Shown in pieces: positions 17,076 to 25,505 of a DNA stretch of 64,000 nt (its first letter is position 1; each line of letters begins with the position of its first letter). Source of the DNA: an uncultured Collinsella sp. (GTDB lineage: Bacteria; Actinomycetota; Coriobacteriia; Coriobacteriales; Coriobacteriaceae); the NCBI GenBank assembly GCA_934654795.1, contig CAKUGT010000003.1:1-64000 (forward strand), read 5' to 3'. The notes under the pieces are model-generated. The model made no database searches and was not told where the DNA came from. It saw only the letters and a list, made by a program, of their open reading frames with translations. Made by a program: the position numbers and the translations under genes.

Positions 17076-18056
17076 TTGGATATTATCGAGCTTCTAAAAT
17101 CTGCCTTCATGGGCCTGGTCGAGGGCATCACCGAATGGCTGCCCGTTTCGTCGACGGGTCACATGATCTTGGTGGATGAGTTCGTCAAGATGAACGTGAG
17201 CGAGACGTTCTGGAACATGTTCCTGGTCGTGATTCAGCTTGGTGCCATTCTGGCCGTCTGCGTGCTGTTTTTCCACGAGCTCAACCCGTTCTCGCCCAGC
17301 AAGGGCAAGGAGGGCCGTCGCGACACCTGGGTGCTGTGGGGCAAGGTTGTGCTCGGCTGCATTCCTGCGGCGGTGATCGGCCTGCCGCTCAACGACTGGA
17401 TGGAGGAGCATTTCTACAACGCTCCCGTCGTGGCGCTGGCGCTCATCGTGTACGGCGTGCTGTTTATCGTGATCGAGAACTGGCGCGCCAGCAAGCGCGA
17501 GGAAATGGCCGTTGCCGGTTCGTTTGGTTCGCGTGCTGTGGTGTCGGGTGGACGTCCCGCCGGTGCGCACTTTGCGGCGCCCGCCGCGGCTACCGCTGAG
17601 GATGAGGACGATGACGAGAATCTGGACTTTGGTTCCATCGCCACGCTCGAGGACCTCAACTGGAAGACTGCGCTGGGTATCGGCTGCTTCCAGGTGCTTT
17701 CGCTGGTGCCTGGTACGTCTCGCTCCGGTTCTACCATCATCGGCGGCCTGCTGCTGGGCTGCACGCGCTCGGTGGCGTCTAAGTTCACGTTCTTCCTGGC
17801 TATTCCCGTTATGTTTGGCGCAAGTGCGCTCAAGCTGGTCAAGTACTTTATTAAGGGCGGTACTTTCGGCACCAACGAGATCGCCATCTTGGGCGTGGGC
17901 TGCGTCGTCGCCTTTGTGGTGTCGCTCATTGCCATCAAGTGGCTTATGGGCTTCGTCCGCCGTCACGACTTCAAGTGCTTCGGCGTCTACCGCATCATCT
18001 TGGGCATCGTGGTGCTCGCGTACTTCTTCGTCCTGGAGCCCATGCTCGGCCTGTAA
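17076..18056 (+). CDS. uppP: Undecaprenyl-diphosphatase (UppP/BacA)
   Basis: An integral membrane enzyme that recycles undecaprenyl pyrophosphate for wall synthesis and gives bacitracin resistance. It shows the two family signatures: GLVEGITEWLPVSSTGHMIL near the start (catalytic Glu/His region) and LVPGTSRSGSTIIGGLLLGC near 220. The TTG at 17076 with GAGGGGG five bases upstream gives the canonical start LDIIELLK; the further upstream ATG at 17007 adds residues foreign to the family. Length is 326 residues, longer than usual because of a loop insert (about 150-205) rich in Ala and Asp/Glu (ATAEDEDDDENLDFGS), probably cytoplasmic. Confidence 0.93.
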   Translation: MDIIELLKSAFMGLVEGITEWLPVSSTGHMILVDEFVKMNVSETFWNMFLVVIQLGAILAVCVLFFHELNPFSPSKGKEGRRDTWVLWGKVVLGCIPAAVIGLPLNDWMEEHFYNAPVVALALIVYGVLFIVIENWRASKREEMAVAGSFGSRAVVSGGRPAGAHFAAPAAATAEDEDDDENLDFGSIATLEDLNWKTALGIGCFQVLSLVPGTSRSGSTIIGGLLLGCTRSVASKFTFFLAIPVMFGASALKLVKYFIKGGTFGTNEIAILGVGCVVAFVVSLIAIKWLMGFVRRHDFKCFGVYRIILGIVVLAYFFVLEPMLGL

Positions 18057-18071
18057 CTTGGTTGACGCTGC

Positions 18072-18171
18072 GCGGCGGCCAGAGCGGCAACTTGTCATTC
18101 AAAGAGGGTGGCATGACCAAAAGGTCTATGCCGCCCTCTTTTCATGCCAATTTGTTCGCTCTGGCCGCCGC
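18072..18171 (+). terminator. Nested terminator hairpins after uppP
   Basis: An inner stem AAAGAGGGTGGCAT (18101-18114) pairs with ATGCCGCCCTCTTTT (18128-18142, one wobble). An outer 15-bp perfect pair, GCGGCGGCCAGAGCG (18072-18086) and CGCTCTGGCCGCCGC (18157-18171), encloses it. Confidence 0.75.
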
Positions 18172-18206
18172 TCGCTACCGTTGCCATGACATCGGTGGCT
18201 CCGTGA

Positions 18207-18273
18207 TTGGTGCAATGGGGTCAGATTTCTTTGCACCAACGTGGTGCAGACCAACCTGACCCCATTGCACCAA
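18207..18273. repeat. REP-like perfect inverted repeat
   Basis: TTGGTGCAATGGGGTCAG (18207-18224) is perfectly complementary to CTGACCCCATTGCACCAA (18256-18273). The centre holds a second palindrome, TGCACCA-ACG-TGGTGCA. The build (perfect arms plus palindromic centre) matches the elements at 37154 and 38281 though the sequence differs. Confidence 0.65.
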
Positions 18274-18412
18274 ATCTGCCGGGGCGGGCCTGACGGTGGC
18301 GCACGGAGTCGTGGTGTGATTTGCGTCGGTGTCCGCGCGGCTCGGTATACTGGTACGGCTCAAACTATGGCGCTGCCCGCAGGCGCGCCGTCCGTCAGAT
18401 GAGGAGTCGCCC

Positions 18413-21307
18413 ATGACCCAGCCCTTGCCCTGGGAAAAGAACGCCGCGGTACCCGTGCCGCCTGCGCCGGAACCCGTGCCGCTCGATGCATACACCGCCC
18501 CCGCTGCGCCGGAGCCCGAGCTCGTTCCGCTCGACATCTACGACGCCCCGGCTCCTGCGCCCAAGCCCGCCAAGCCGCTCGTCGACATCGATAGCCTCAA
18601 TCCCGCCCAGCGCGAGGCGGTCCTGACCACCGAGGGCCCGCTGCTGGTCCTCGCCGGCGCCGGCTCGGGCAAGACCCGCGTCCTGACCTTCCGCATCGCC
18701 CATATGCTGGGCGACCTGGGCGTTAAGCCCTGGCAGGTCCTGGCCATCACGTTTACCAACAAGGCGGCTGCCGAGATGCGCGAGCGTCTGGCCGCACTCA
18801 TCCCCAACGGCACCCGCGGCATGTGGGTGTGCACCTTCCACGCCATGTGCGTGCGCATGCTGCGTGAGGACGCCGACCTGCTGGGCTACACCGGCCAGTT
18901 CACCATCTACGATGACGACGACTCCAAGCGCATGGTGCGCGACATTATGCAGGCGCTCGGCATCGAGCAAAAGCAGTTCCCCATCAATATGATCCGCAGC
19001 AAGATCAGCTCGGCCAAAAACGCCATGATCGGGCCCGAGGACATGCTCAAATCCGCCGACAGTCCCAACGACAAAAAGGCCGCGCAGGTTTACTTGGAGT
19101 TGGAGCGCCGCCTGCGCGCCGCCAACGCCATGGACTTCGACGACCTGCTCGTGCGCACGCTCGAGCTGCTGCGCACCCGCCCCGAGGTGCTCGACAAGTA
19201 CCAGGAGCGCTTCCGCTACATTAGCGTCGACGAGTATCAGGACACCAACCACGTCCAGTACGAGATCGCCAACCTGTTGGCCGCCAAGTACCAAAACCTC
19301 ATGGTCGTGGGCGACGACGACCAGTCCATTTACAGCTGGCGTGGCGCCGACATCACCAACATCCTGGACTTCGAGAAGGACTTTAAAAACTGCAAGACCG
19401 TCAAGCTGGAGCAGAACTACCGCTCCACGGGTCATATCCTGAGCGCCGCCAACGCCGTGGTGCGCCATAACTCGCAGCGCAAGGACAAGCGTCTGTTTAC
19501 CGCCGAGGGCGATGGCGAGAAGATCCAGGCCTTCCAGGCGAGCGATGAGCGCGACGAGGGCCGCTGGATCGCCGGCGAGATCGAAAAGCTGCACTCCAAG
19601 GGTACGAGCTACGACGACATCGCCGTCTTCTACCGAACCAATGCCCAGTCGCGTATCCTCGAAGATATGTTCCTGCGCGCGGGCGTGCCCTACAAGATCG
19701 TGGGCGGCACGCGATTCTTCGACCGCGCCGAGATCCGCGACGTCATGGCCTACCTCAAGATGATCGTGAACCCGGCTGACGAAATGAGCGTCAAGCGCGT
19801 CATCAACACGCCGCGCCGCGGTATCGGCTCCACGTCAATTCAAAAGATTGAGCAGCTGGCGCGCGATAACCGCTGCTCGTTCTTCCAGGCCTGTGAGATC
19901 GCAACGGCCGAGACGGGCATGTTTAGCGCCAAGGTGCGCAACGGCCTGTCGAGCTTTGTGGCGCTGGTGCGCGAGGGCCGCCGCATGGACGGCGAACTCA
20001 AGGACGTCGTCGAGATGATCGTCGACAAGACGGGCCTGCTGCAGGCGTTCCGCGCCGAGGGCACCATGGAGTCCGAGAGTCGCGCCGAGAACATCCAGGA
20101 ATTCCTGGGCGTCGCGGCGGAATTTGAGGAGACGCACGAGGATATCGAGGGCACGCTCGAGAGCTTAGAAGAGCTGCGCGCGGCTGGCGTTGCCGATGTG
20201 CCTGCCGGCGCTGAGCCCGTTGTGGTGAGCGCGCCTGCGCCGGAGCCCGGCCCGTCTGCGCCCGCGTCCTCGTTTGAGGCGCTGGTCGGCGCTCGCGACG
20301 CCGCTGGCTCCAATCCGCTCGATAGCCTGGCCGCCCCGGCGCTCTCGCCGCAGGATGCCTTGGCCGCCGCCATCGCGGGCAACGCCTATGCCGCGCCGAC
20401 GGAGCTGCCGGCCGGTGCCGTGCATGCCGACGAGATCGAGCGCACCTACGGTCCGCTCACCTGTAAGGCGCTGCCGGCACTCATGGAGTGGCTGGCCCTG
20501 CGCTCCGACTTGGATTCCCTGGCCGGCGAGACGCATGCCATCACCATGATGACCATCCACTCCGCCAAGGGCCTGGAGTTCCCGGCGGTCTTCGTTGCCG
20601 GCATGGAGGAGGGCATCTTCCCGCACGTGCACGACTTTGGCGGCAGCGACGATCCGGGCAAGCTCGAGGAGGAGCGTCGCCTGGCCTACGTCGCCATCAC
20701 GCGCGCCCGCAAGCGCCTGTTCCTGACCTATGCGGCCACGCGCCGCACCTACGGCTCGACCTCAGCCAACCCGCGCTCGCGCTTCCTCAACGAGATTCCG
20801 TTTGAGGATATCGAGTTTAGCGGTATCGGCTCTGCCGGTTTTGAGGGTACGGGCTGGGAGAAGCGCGGCGACCGTCACGGCACCTTTGGCTCTGGCATGG
20901 GCTCGGACATGTATGGTGGCAAGGTGTTTGGCTCGCGCACGCGCTCGACCGGCGGTTCTGTCTCGCGCGGTGGTTCGAGTTTCGACGACTTCTTTGGCGG
21001 CAGCAGCTACGGAACCGAGCGCCATCGCGGCGTTTCGCCCGATGCCGGCCGTGTTGCCTCGACCTTTGGCTCGGGTGCGCCACGCGCCAAGAAGCCGACG
21101 TCCAAGGTGTCGCCGACGGTGGAGCGCAAGGTCGATCGCGCGAGCGCATCGCAGGACTTTGCCGCGGGCGATACCGTGAGCCACAAGACCTTTGGCACCG
21201 GTACCGTGATCTCGGTCGCCGGAGACATGATCGAGGTTCAATTCGAAAAGACCGGCCAGACCAAAAAGCTGATGAAAGGTTTTGCACCGATCGTCAAGCT
21301 GTCGTGA
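18413..21307 (+). CDS. pcrA: ATP-dependent DNA helicase PcrA/UvrD
   Basis: A superfamily 1A 3'-5' helicase for repair and replication-fork clearing. Motifs in order: LNPAQREAVLTTEGPLLVLA (Q motif), GAGSGKTR (Walker A), YISVDEYQDTN (II), VGDDDQSIYSWRGA (III), LEQNYRS (IV), MTIHSAKGLEFPAVFVAGM (V) and EEERRLAYVAITRARKRL (VI). The C-terminus has the PcrA/UvrD RNA-polymerase-binding Tudor-like fold (DTVSHKTFGTGTVISVAGD). The product has 964 residues against about 720-800 in relatives. A Pro/Ala-rich insert lies between about 595 and 685, and there are disordered Pro- and Gly/Ser-rich stretches at both ends. ATG 18413 follows GAGGAG. Confidence 0.95.
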   Translation: MTQPLPWEKNAAVPVPPAPEPVPLDAYTAPAAPEPELVPLDIYDAPAPAPKPAKPLVDIDSLNPAQREAVLTTEGPLLVLAGAGSGKTRVLTFRIAHMLGDLGVKPWQVLAITFTNKAAAEMRERLAALIPNGTRGMWVCTFHAMCVRMLREDADLLGYTGQFTIYDDDDSKRMVRDIMQALGIEQKQFPINMIRSKISSAKNAMIGPEDMLKSADSPNDKKAAQVYLELERRLRAANAMDFDDLLVRTLELLRTRPEVLDKYQERFRYISVDEYQDTNHVQYEIANLLAAKYQNLMVVGDDDQSIYSWRGADITNILDFEKDFKNCKTVKLEQNYRSTGHILSAANAVVRHNSQRKDKRLFTAEGDGEKIQAFQASDERDEGRWIAGEIEKLHSKGTSYDDIAVFYRTNAQSRILEDMFLRAGVPYKIVGGTRFFDRAEIRDVMAYLKMIVNPADEMSVKRVINTPRRGIGSTSIQKIEQLARDNRCSFFQACEIATAETGMFSAKVRNGLSSFVALVREGRRMDGELKDVVEMIVDKTGLLQAFRAEGTMESESRAENIQEFLGVAAEFEETHEDIEGTLESLEELRAAGVADVPAGAEPVVVSAPAPEPGPSAPASSFEALVGARDAAGSNPLDSLAAPALSPQDALAAAIAGNAYAAPTELPAGAVHADEIERTYGPLTCKALPALMEWLALRSDLDSLAGETHAITMMTIHSAKGLEFPAVFVAGMEEGIFPHVHDFGGSDDPGKLEEERRLAYVAITRARKRLFLTYAATRRTYGSTSANPRSRFLNEIPFEDIEFSGIGSAGFEGTGWEKRGDRHGTFGSGMGSDMYGGKVFGSRTRSTGGSVSRGGSSFDDFFGGSSYGTERHRGVSPDAGRVASTFGSGAPRAKKPTSKVSPTVERKVDRASASQDFAAGDTVSHKTFGTGTVISVAGDMIEVQFEKTGQTKKLMKGFAPIVKLS

Positions 21308-21316
21308 TCCCGGCGG

Positions 21317-21442
21317 ACCTGGGCGGGCGTATGGGGCAACATCGCCTGCTCGGACAGTCCTGCGCAAGACGGAGGCCACATTAAGTGGCCTCCTTTGCGT
21401 GCGGAACTCGCGATCGATGTTGCCCCATACGCCCTCCCAGGT
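21317..21442. repeat. Long hairpin E1 with conserved core
   Basis: The 28-base arms (21317-21344 and 21415-21442) are complementary with one mismatch and contain GTATGGGGCAACATCG. The core starts CCTGCTCGGACAGTCCTGC (21345-21363) and ends CGGAACTCGC. Between these parts is a terminator stem GGAGGCCAC / GTGGCCTCC (21371-21393). The same 19-nt core recurs, inverted, at 23591-23609 within different arms. Lying 10 bases after pcrA, it probably also ends pcrA transcription. Confidence 0.7.
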
Positions 21443-21528
21443 CCTTTGATAACGCTGCTTGCGAACGTCGCTTTGCTCGTTCGTTTTTTGGTCTGGAGAG
21501 CCGGGTGGGCTGAATACTTAGACATGGC

Positions 21529-21575
21529 AAGGGGCTCCCCCGTTAAAGAACGGGGGAGCCCCTTGTTGCGTTTTG
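21529..21575 (+). terminator. Terminator copy 1 flanking the TA cassette
   Basis: AAGGGGCTCCCCCGTT (21529-21544) pairs with AACGGGGGAGCCCCTT (21549-21564), then TGTTGCGTTTTGA. A near-copy with the same downstream 21 bases lies at 23476-23523, on the other side of the two-gene cassette. Confidence 0.75.
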
Positions 21576-21673
21576 AATGGTGCGCTTGGCTTTGATGATT
21601 GATGATTTTATACGGTTCAGTATAATTTCAGATAGACACTAAAATGTAACTGAAATGAAAACGGTGAGTGGAC

Positions 21674-22696
21674 ATGCTGCTAAATTGTCTCCCTAAAAGA
21701 CTCTTCTCTTTAGAGCTCGCCATCGACTCAGAGCCAGTTGAGATGCAGATTCCTCGCATGTATCTTGAGCGGTTTTCGCTTCGCTTGGCACGACTCGGCA
21801 TGTCTGAGCAAGGCCGTTTTATTGTTGCGGAACCAAAAGAACCGCCCAGTGTCATTTCGGCGCGAAATCTCGTCAATGCCGTGCGCAAGGTAGACGCGCG
21901 CCCGGTGGCAATTTGCTGGGATGCCATGGATTTAGGCATTATGCGCGCGCTTTCTTCGGAGGGAATCGCATATATCCGAGATGAGCGAAATGCGTTTCTG
22001 CCGTTTATCGGAGCTGTTATTTCCGATGAGGTACTGGGTGCTTCCCCTGCTGCTCCGCTTTCGCCCCAATCTCAGCGAATCGTTCTAAATCTCATCGCGG
22101 GACGATGGGTTGACTGCTCTGCCGGCGACCTAGCGCGTCTGTGTGGCAAAAGTGCGGCAAGCGTAAGCGGCTATCTTTCGGAAATTGCCGCCATAGTCCC
22201 TGGATTGATTGTGCGAGATGGCAAAAAGCGTATATTGCGCGGCGCCGGGTTGTCGACCGAGACGTTGCTAGATGGATTTGAGGATTATCTTCGCACGCCA
22301 GTTATAGAGCGCATCCGGCTTAAGGGGACGGTCGACAGGGAAGAACTGCGAGCCGTTGATGCGCTGCTTTCCGGAGTGTCTGCCCTTAGCTATATGTCCG
22401 ACCTTGCCCATGATGACTCCGCCCCAACCATTGCTCTCGAAAAGAATCAGCTAGAGGCCTTAAAAGAACATATGGGCGATAGGTGGCTGGAGGCCCGGTG
22501 GTACGATCCGGCCTCTGTCGAGATTGAAGTCTGGTCGTATCCCGTGGACGAGCCGTCCGATATTAGTTTTGACACGACGGGCTTGCAATGTGTTGACCCG
22601 TTTTCCCTATACGTTGCCTGTGCGAAAGCGGAATACAAAGACGATCGTCTACTCGATGCGGTCGAACAGCTCAGGAGGACGATATGCCAAAAGTAA
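21674..22696 (+). CDS. Putative antitoxin/regulator of an AbiE-like pair
   Basis: The 340-residue product has a mid-protein winged-helix-like segment: SPQSQRIVLNLIAGRWVDC followed by SAGDLARLCGKSAASVSGYL (about 133-171). The N-terminal part contains QIPRMYLERFSLRLARLG. Overlap of its end with a nucleotidyltransferase gene (13 bases) is the classic AbiEi-AbiEii layout, and the size and HTH fit a larger AbiEi-type antitoxin. ATG 21674 is six bases after GGTGAG; a GTG at 21668 is possible. GC is lower than the flanking pcrA and manA, suggesting transfer. The assignment rests mainly on context and the HTH. Confidence 0.6.
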   Translation: MLLNCLPKRLFSLELAIDSEPVEMQIPRMYLERFSLRLARLGMSEQGRFIVAEPKEPPSVISARNLVNAVRKVDARPVAICWDAMDLGIMRALSSEGIAYIRDERNAFLPFIGAVISDEVLGASPAAPLSPQSQRIVLNLIAGRWVDCSAGDLARLCGKSAASVSGYLSEIAAIVPGLIVRDGKKRILRGAGLSTETLLDGFEDYLRTPVIERIRLKGTVDREELRAVDALLSGVSALSYMSDLAHDDSAPTIALEKNQLEALKEHMGDRWLEARWYDPASVEIEVWSYPVDEPSDISFDTTGLQCVDPFSLYVACAKAEYKDDRLLDAVEQLRRTICQK

Positions 22697-23451
22697 GGGG
22701 AGTAGAGCGATTTGCCGATGCCATGAGCAATTGCGAGGGCAGCTATGTCCTTATTGGCGGAGGGGCCTGCAGCGTTCTATTTGACAGCGAAGGTGATTCA
22801 TTTAGGGCTACCGAAGATCTGGATGTCGTCGTAATTGTTGATAGAAATTGTATTGAATTTGCCACTGCATTATGGGCATTTATCAAAAGCGTCGGATACG
22901 AAATTGGAAAAACCGCCGATGGAAAGTGTACTTACTATCGGTTTCGTATGCCCGAAGGATCAAGGCGGGCCTTAGATTATCCCGGCCAAATCGAGTTGTT
23001 TGCCCGGCACCCTGACTTTACGCTCGAAGACGAAACGAGCGAGGTGGCTCCCCTTTCCTTTGACGGGGCGATATCGAGCCTTTCCGCCATTATTCTCGAT
23101 GATGGTTACTATGAGTTTATTCGTGATAGTGCTACGAATATCGGGGGTATTACGTTGCTCGATGCGCTCCATATCATTCCCCTCAAGATGCGTGCGCACA
23201 TTGATATCAACAGGAGCTATGAAGAAGGGCGTCATTGCAACGATATAGACCGACGGAAGCATCGTTCAGATGTTGCTCGGCTTGCCGGCTTGTTGTCGTC
23301 CTCAGCGCGTTTGGAGCTAACGGGGCAAATGAGGGTTGATGCGGAGGATTTTCTTACGGACTTTACTTCGTATGTAAATCGGCAGACCAACCGTAAGGAA
23401 AGGGCTCGGCTTCAGGACACGTTATCGTTTCTCGAAAAGGTCTACCTATAG
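22684..23451 (+). CDS. AbiEii-like nucleotidyltransferase toxin
   Basis: The 255-residue product has the nucleotidyltransferase signature YVLIGGGACSVLF, then FRATEDLDVVVIVD (residues about 22-52). Here GG and the DxD-type T-E-D-L-D-V carry metal and NTP binding. A later LLDALHIIPLKMRAHIDINR (about 157-176) matches the helical region after the catalytic fold in AbiEii-like proteins. AbiEii enzymes stall growth by modifying tRNA during phage infection (known for relatives such as MenT). The gene overlaps the upstream putative antitoxin. All key residues seem present, so the toxin is likely active. Confidence 0.72.
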   Translation: MPKVRGVERFADAMSNCEGSYVLIGGGACSVLFDSEGDSFRATEDLDVVVIVDRNCIEFATALWAFIKSVGYEIGKTADGKCTYYRFRMPEGSRRALDYPGQIELFARHPDFTLEDETSEVAPLSFDGAISSLSAIILDDGYYEFIRDSATNIGGITLLDALHIIPLKMRAHIDINRSYEEGRHCNDIDRRKHRSDVARLAGLLSSSARLELTGQMRVDAEDFLTDFTSYVNRQTNRKERARLQDTLSFLEKVYL

Positions 23452-23475
23452 GCACCTTGATTCGTTATGTATAGC

Positions 23476-23523
23476 AGGGGCTCTTCCGTTGATGAACGGA
23501 AGAGCCCCTTGTTGCGTTTTGAT
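23476..23523 (+). terminator. Terminator copy 2 flanking the TA cassette
   Basis: AGGGGCTCTTCCGTT pairs with GAACGGAAGAGCCCCT, followed by TGTTGCGTTTTGA. It differs from copy 1 (21529) mainly by compensated changes in the stem, while the sequence after the stem is the same. Confidence 0.8.
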
Positions 23524-23541
23524 TGTTGTTGCTAGTCGGAG

Positions 23542-23639
23542 GCTCGCCTGGATGGGGCGCGGGGTTTGGTCGATTGCGAGTTCCGTGCGAGCAGGACTGT
23601 CCGAGCAGGCGACCAAACCCCGCGCCCATCCCGGCGAGC
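23542..23639. repeat. Long hairpin E2 with conserved core
   Basis: Arms of about 30 bases (23542-23572 and 23610-23639) containing GCGCGGGGTTTGGTCG are complementary apart from one mismatch and one extra base. The loop carries GCAGGACTGTCCGAGCAGG (23591-23609), the exact reverse complement of the E1 core, and GCGAGTTCCG, the reverse complement of the E1 core end. It sits between convergent genes. Confidence 0.7.
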
Positions 23640-23656
23640 GTTCGGGGATCGGTAGC

Positions 23657-24589
23657 TTACAGGTGGCTGATGATCAGTTCCATCTTGCCTTTGAGGTCAA
23701 TGGAGCTGACGGTACTGGGTGCCAGCAGGTGGCTTCCCTTGTGGACGGGGTCGCCGCAGACGGTGCCTTCGCCGTCGATGACTGACAGGCACATGAAGGG
23801 CCAGCGCTGGTCGAGGGTCTTGCTGCCGTCGACGCGCACGCGATCGACGGTGTAGCAGGAGTTAGACTCGAGCTCGGTCACGCCATCGACCTCGGGCGCG
23901 GTCACCGTGCCGTCGGTCGGAGCCTGAACGTCGAAATCGATGCAGTCGAGGCTCTGCTCAATATGCAGCGGGCGCAGCTTGCCGTCGGTGCCGGGGCGGT
24001 CGTAGTCGTACAGGCGATAGGTCACGTCGCTCGACTGCTGCGTCTCCAAAATGAGCGTGCCGGTCTTGATGGCGTGCACGGTACCGGAGTCAATCTGGAA
24101 AAAGTCACCCTTGTGAATCGGCAGCACGTTGAGCATCTCGTCCCAATGGCCCTCCTCGATCATCTGTGCGGCCTCGGCGCGGTCCTTGGCGCGCTGGCCG
24201 ACGATGATCGTGGCACCGGGCTCGCAGTCCAGTACATACCAGCACTCGGTTTTGCCCAGGCTGCCGTTCTCGTGCTCGGCGGCGTACTCGTCGTTGGGGT
24301 GAATCTGGATCGAAAGGTCGTCCTTGGCGTCCAGGATCTTAATGAGCAGCGGGAACTCTTTGCCCTCGCAGTTGTCAAAGAGCTCGCGGTGCTCGGCCCA
24401 CAGCCACGACAGCGTGTGGCCGGCATACGGGCCCTCAGCGATCTGGCAGTCGCCGTTGGGGTGTGCCGAGATGGCCCAGCACTCACCGATGGGACCCTCG
24501 GGAATGTCGTAACCAAATACGGTTTCGAGCTGGCGGCCGCCCCAGATCTTCTCGTGGAAGATCGGCGTCAGTTTAATCAAATCGGACAT
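23657..24589 (-). CDS. manA: Mannose-6-phosphate isomerase, class I
   Basis: The 310-residue cupin-fold zinc enzyme interconverts mannose-6-P and fructose-6-P. Metal and active-site segments are PLLIKILDAKDDLSIQIHPND (Gln/His ligands near residue 95), ECWYVLDCEPGA (Glu) and GDFFQIDSGTVHAI (His near 170). Length fits the short bacterial (Bacillus-like) class. The ATG at 24589 has GGGGGT seven bases upstream on the minus strand; farther upstream starts add non-family residues. The next gene upstream on the same strand is a GntR regulator, 76 bases away, which may control it. The product feeds glycolysis together with the glucokinase at 25737. Confidence 0.9.
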   Translation of the reverse strand: MSDLIKLTPIFHEKIWGGRQLETVFGYDIPEGPIGECWAISAHPNGDCQIAEGPYAGHTLSWLWAEHRELFDNCEGKEFPLLIKILDAKDDLSIQIHPNDEYAAEHENGSLGKTECWYVLDCEPGATIIVGQRAKDRAEAAQMIEEGHWDEMLNVLPIHKGDFFQIDSGTVHAIKTGTLILETQQSSDVTYRLYDYDRPGTDGKLRPLHIEQSLDCIDFDVQAPTDGTVTAPEVDGVTELESNSCYTVDRVRVDGSKTLDQRWPFMCLSVIDGEGTVCGDPVHKGSHLLAPSTVSSIDLKGKMELIISHL

Positions 24590-24664
24590 GTTCATACCCC
24601 CATGGTGTTGCGCGGCCGCCCGCTCTAATCGAGTCATAACGAGCGCCCGCATGACTACAAAAAC

Positions 24665-25384
24665 CTATGCCAACGTTACGTTGTGCAGCTCAAAGCGGTC
24701 GCCGACGTTGCGCGAAATCGAGTACTCAAAGGCGTTGCCGCTATCCAAAAAGCCAATCTGGTTGAGTTCGAGCAGGGGAGAGCCGGGTTTGGTATCCAGG
24801 CGCTCAGCCTCTTCTTCAGTTGCCGCGACAGCGCGAATGGTGCGGTGGAAACTCGAGATCTTGAGTCCGCACTGCTCGCGGATGAAGCTGTAGATCGATG
24901 CGTACAGGTCTTTTTTCTTAAGACCCGGAATCAGCTCGAGTGGCATATAGGTGTACTCAATAACGATGGGCTGACCATCGACCTCGCGCACGCGCACGAT
25001 GTGATAGGCAAAGTCGTCCTCGGCAATTCCCAGCTGAGTTGCGACGTCCGCTGGTGGATTGACGATCGAGAAATCGTAGACCACCGAGGTCACCTTCTCC
25101 CCGCGGTGCTCATACGAAAAGCCCTGGGCGCGGTCGTTTTTGCCCTGGAAAAACGCCTGGTCGGGAAGACCCGCCGTGTCCTTAACGTAGGTGCCCGACC
25201 CGCGACGGCTGGTAACAAGACCCTCCTCGGTGATCTGCTCGATCGCGCGCTTGACGGTGATCTTGGAAACGCTATACAGCTCGCAAAACTCTACGACGGT
25301 GGGCAGTTTATCGCCCGGCTTAAGGGCGCCGTCCTCGATGCTTCGACGGATATCTGCAGCTATCGCCTCGTATTTGGGAATCAT
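24665..25384 (-). CDS. GntR-family regulator, HutC/UTRA type
   Basis: The 239-residue product has a winged helix (residues 1-70) showing PKYEAIAADIRRSIEDG, GDKLPTVVEFCELYSVSKIT and GLVTSRRGSGTYV. A UTRA ligand-binding domain (about 85-235) shows VREVDGQPIVIEYTYMPLEL and FEYSISRNVGDRFELH. Such regulators respond to phosphorylated sugars. It is read in the same direction as manA just downstream and is divergent from the glucokinase across a region holding two tandem GAATATGCATTC palindromes. That makes autoregulation and control of hexose genes plausible. A plus-strand GGAACCTCC just after the start reads as GGAGGTTCC on the minus strand, a good ribosome site. Confidence 0.88.
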   Translation of the reverse strand: MIPKYEAIAADIRRSIEDGALKPGDKLPTVVEFCELYSVSKITVKRAIEQITEEGLVTSRRGSGTYVKDTAGLPDQAFFQGKNDRAQGFSYEHRGEKVTSVVYDFSIVNPPADVATQLGIAEDDFAYHIVRVREVDGQPIVIEYTYMPLELIPGLKKKDLYASIYSFIREQCGLKISSFHRTIRAVAATEEEAERLDTKPGSPLLELNQIGFLDSGNAFEYSISRNVGDRFELHNVTLA

Positions 25385-25505
25385 GGAACCTCCTTTCCGG
25401 CTTGATTGAGTACAGAAGAAAGTATAGTCAACACCTAAGCATCCCTATTGCGTTTTTGAAAAGTTCGAGAAAGGTTTAATTAAAAAACGCTTCTCTTCAA
25501 AAACT

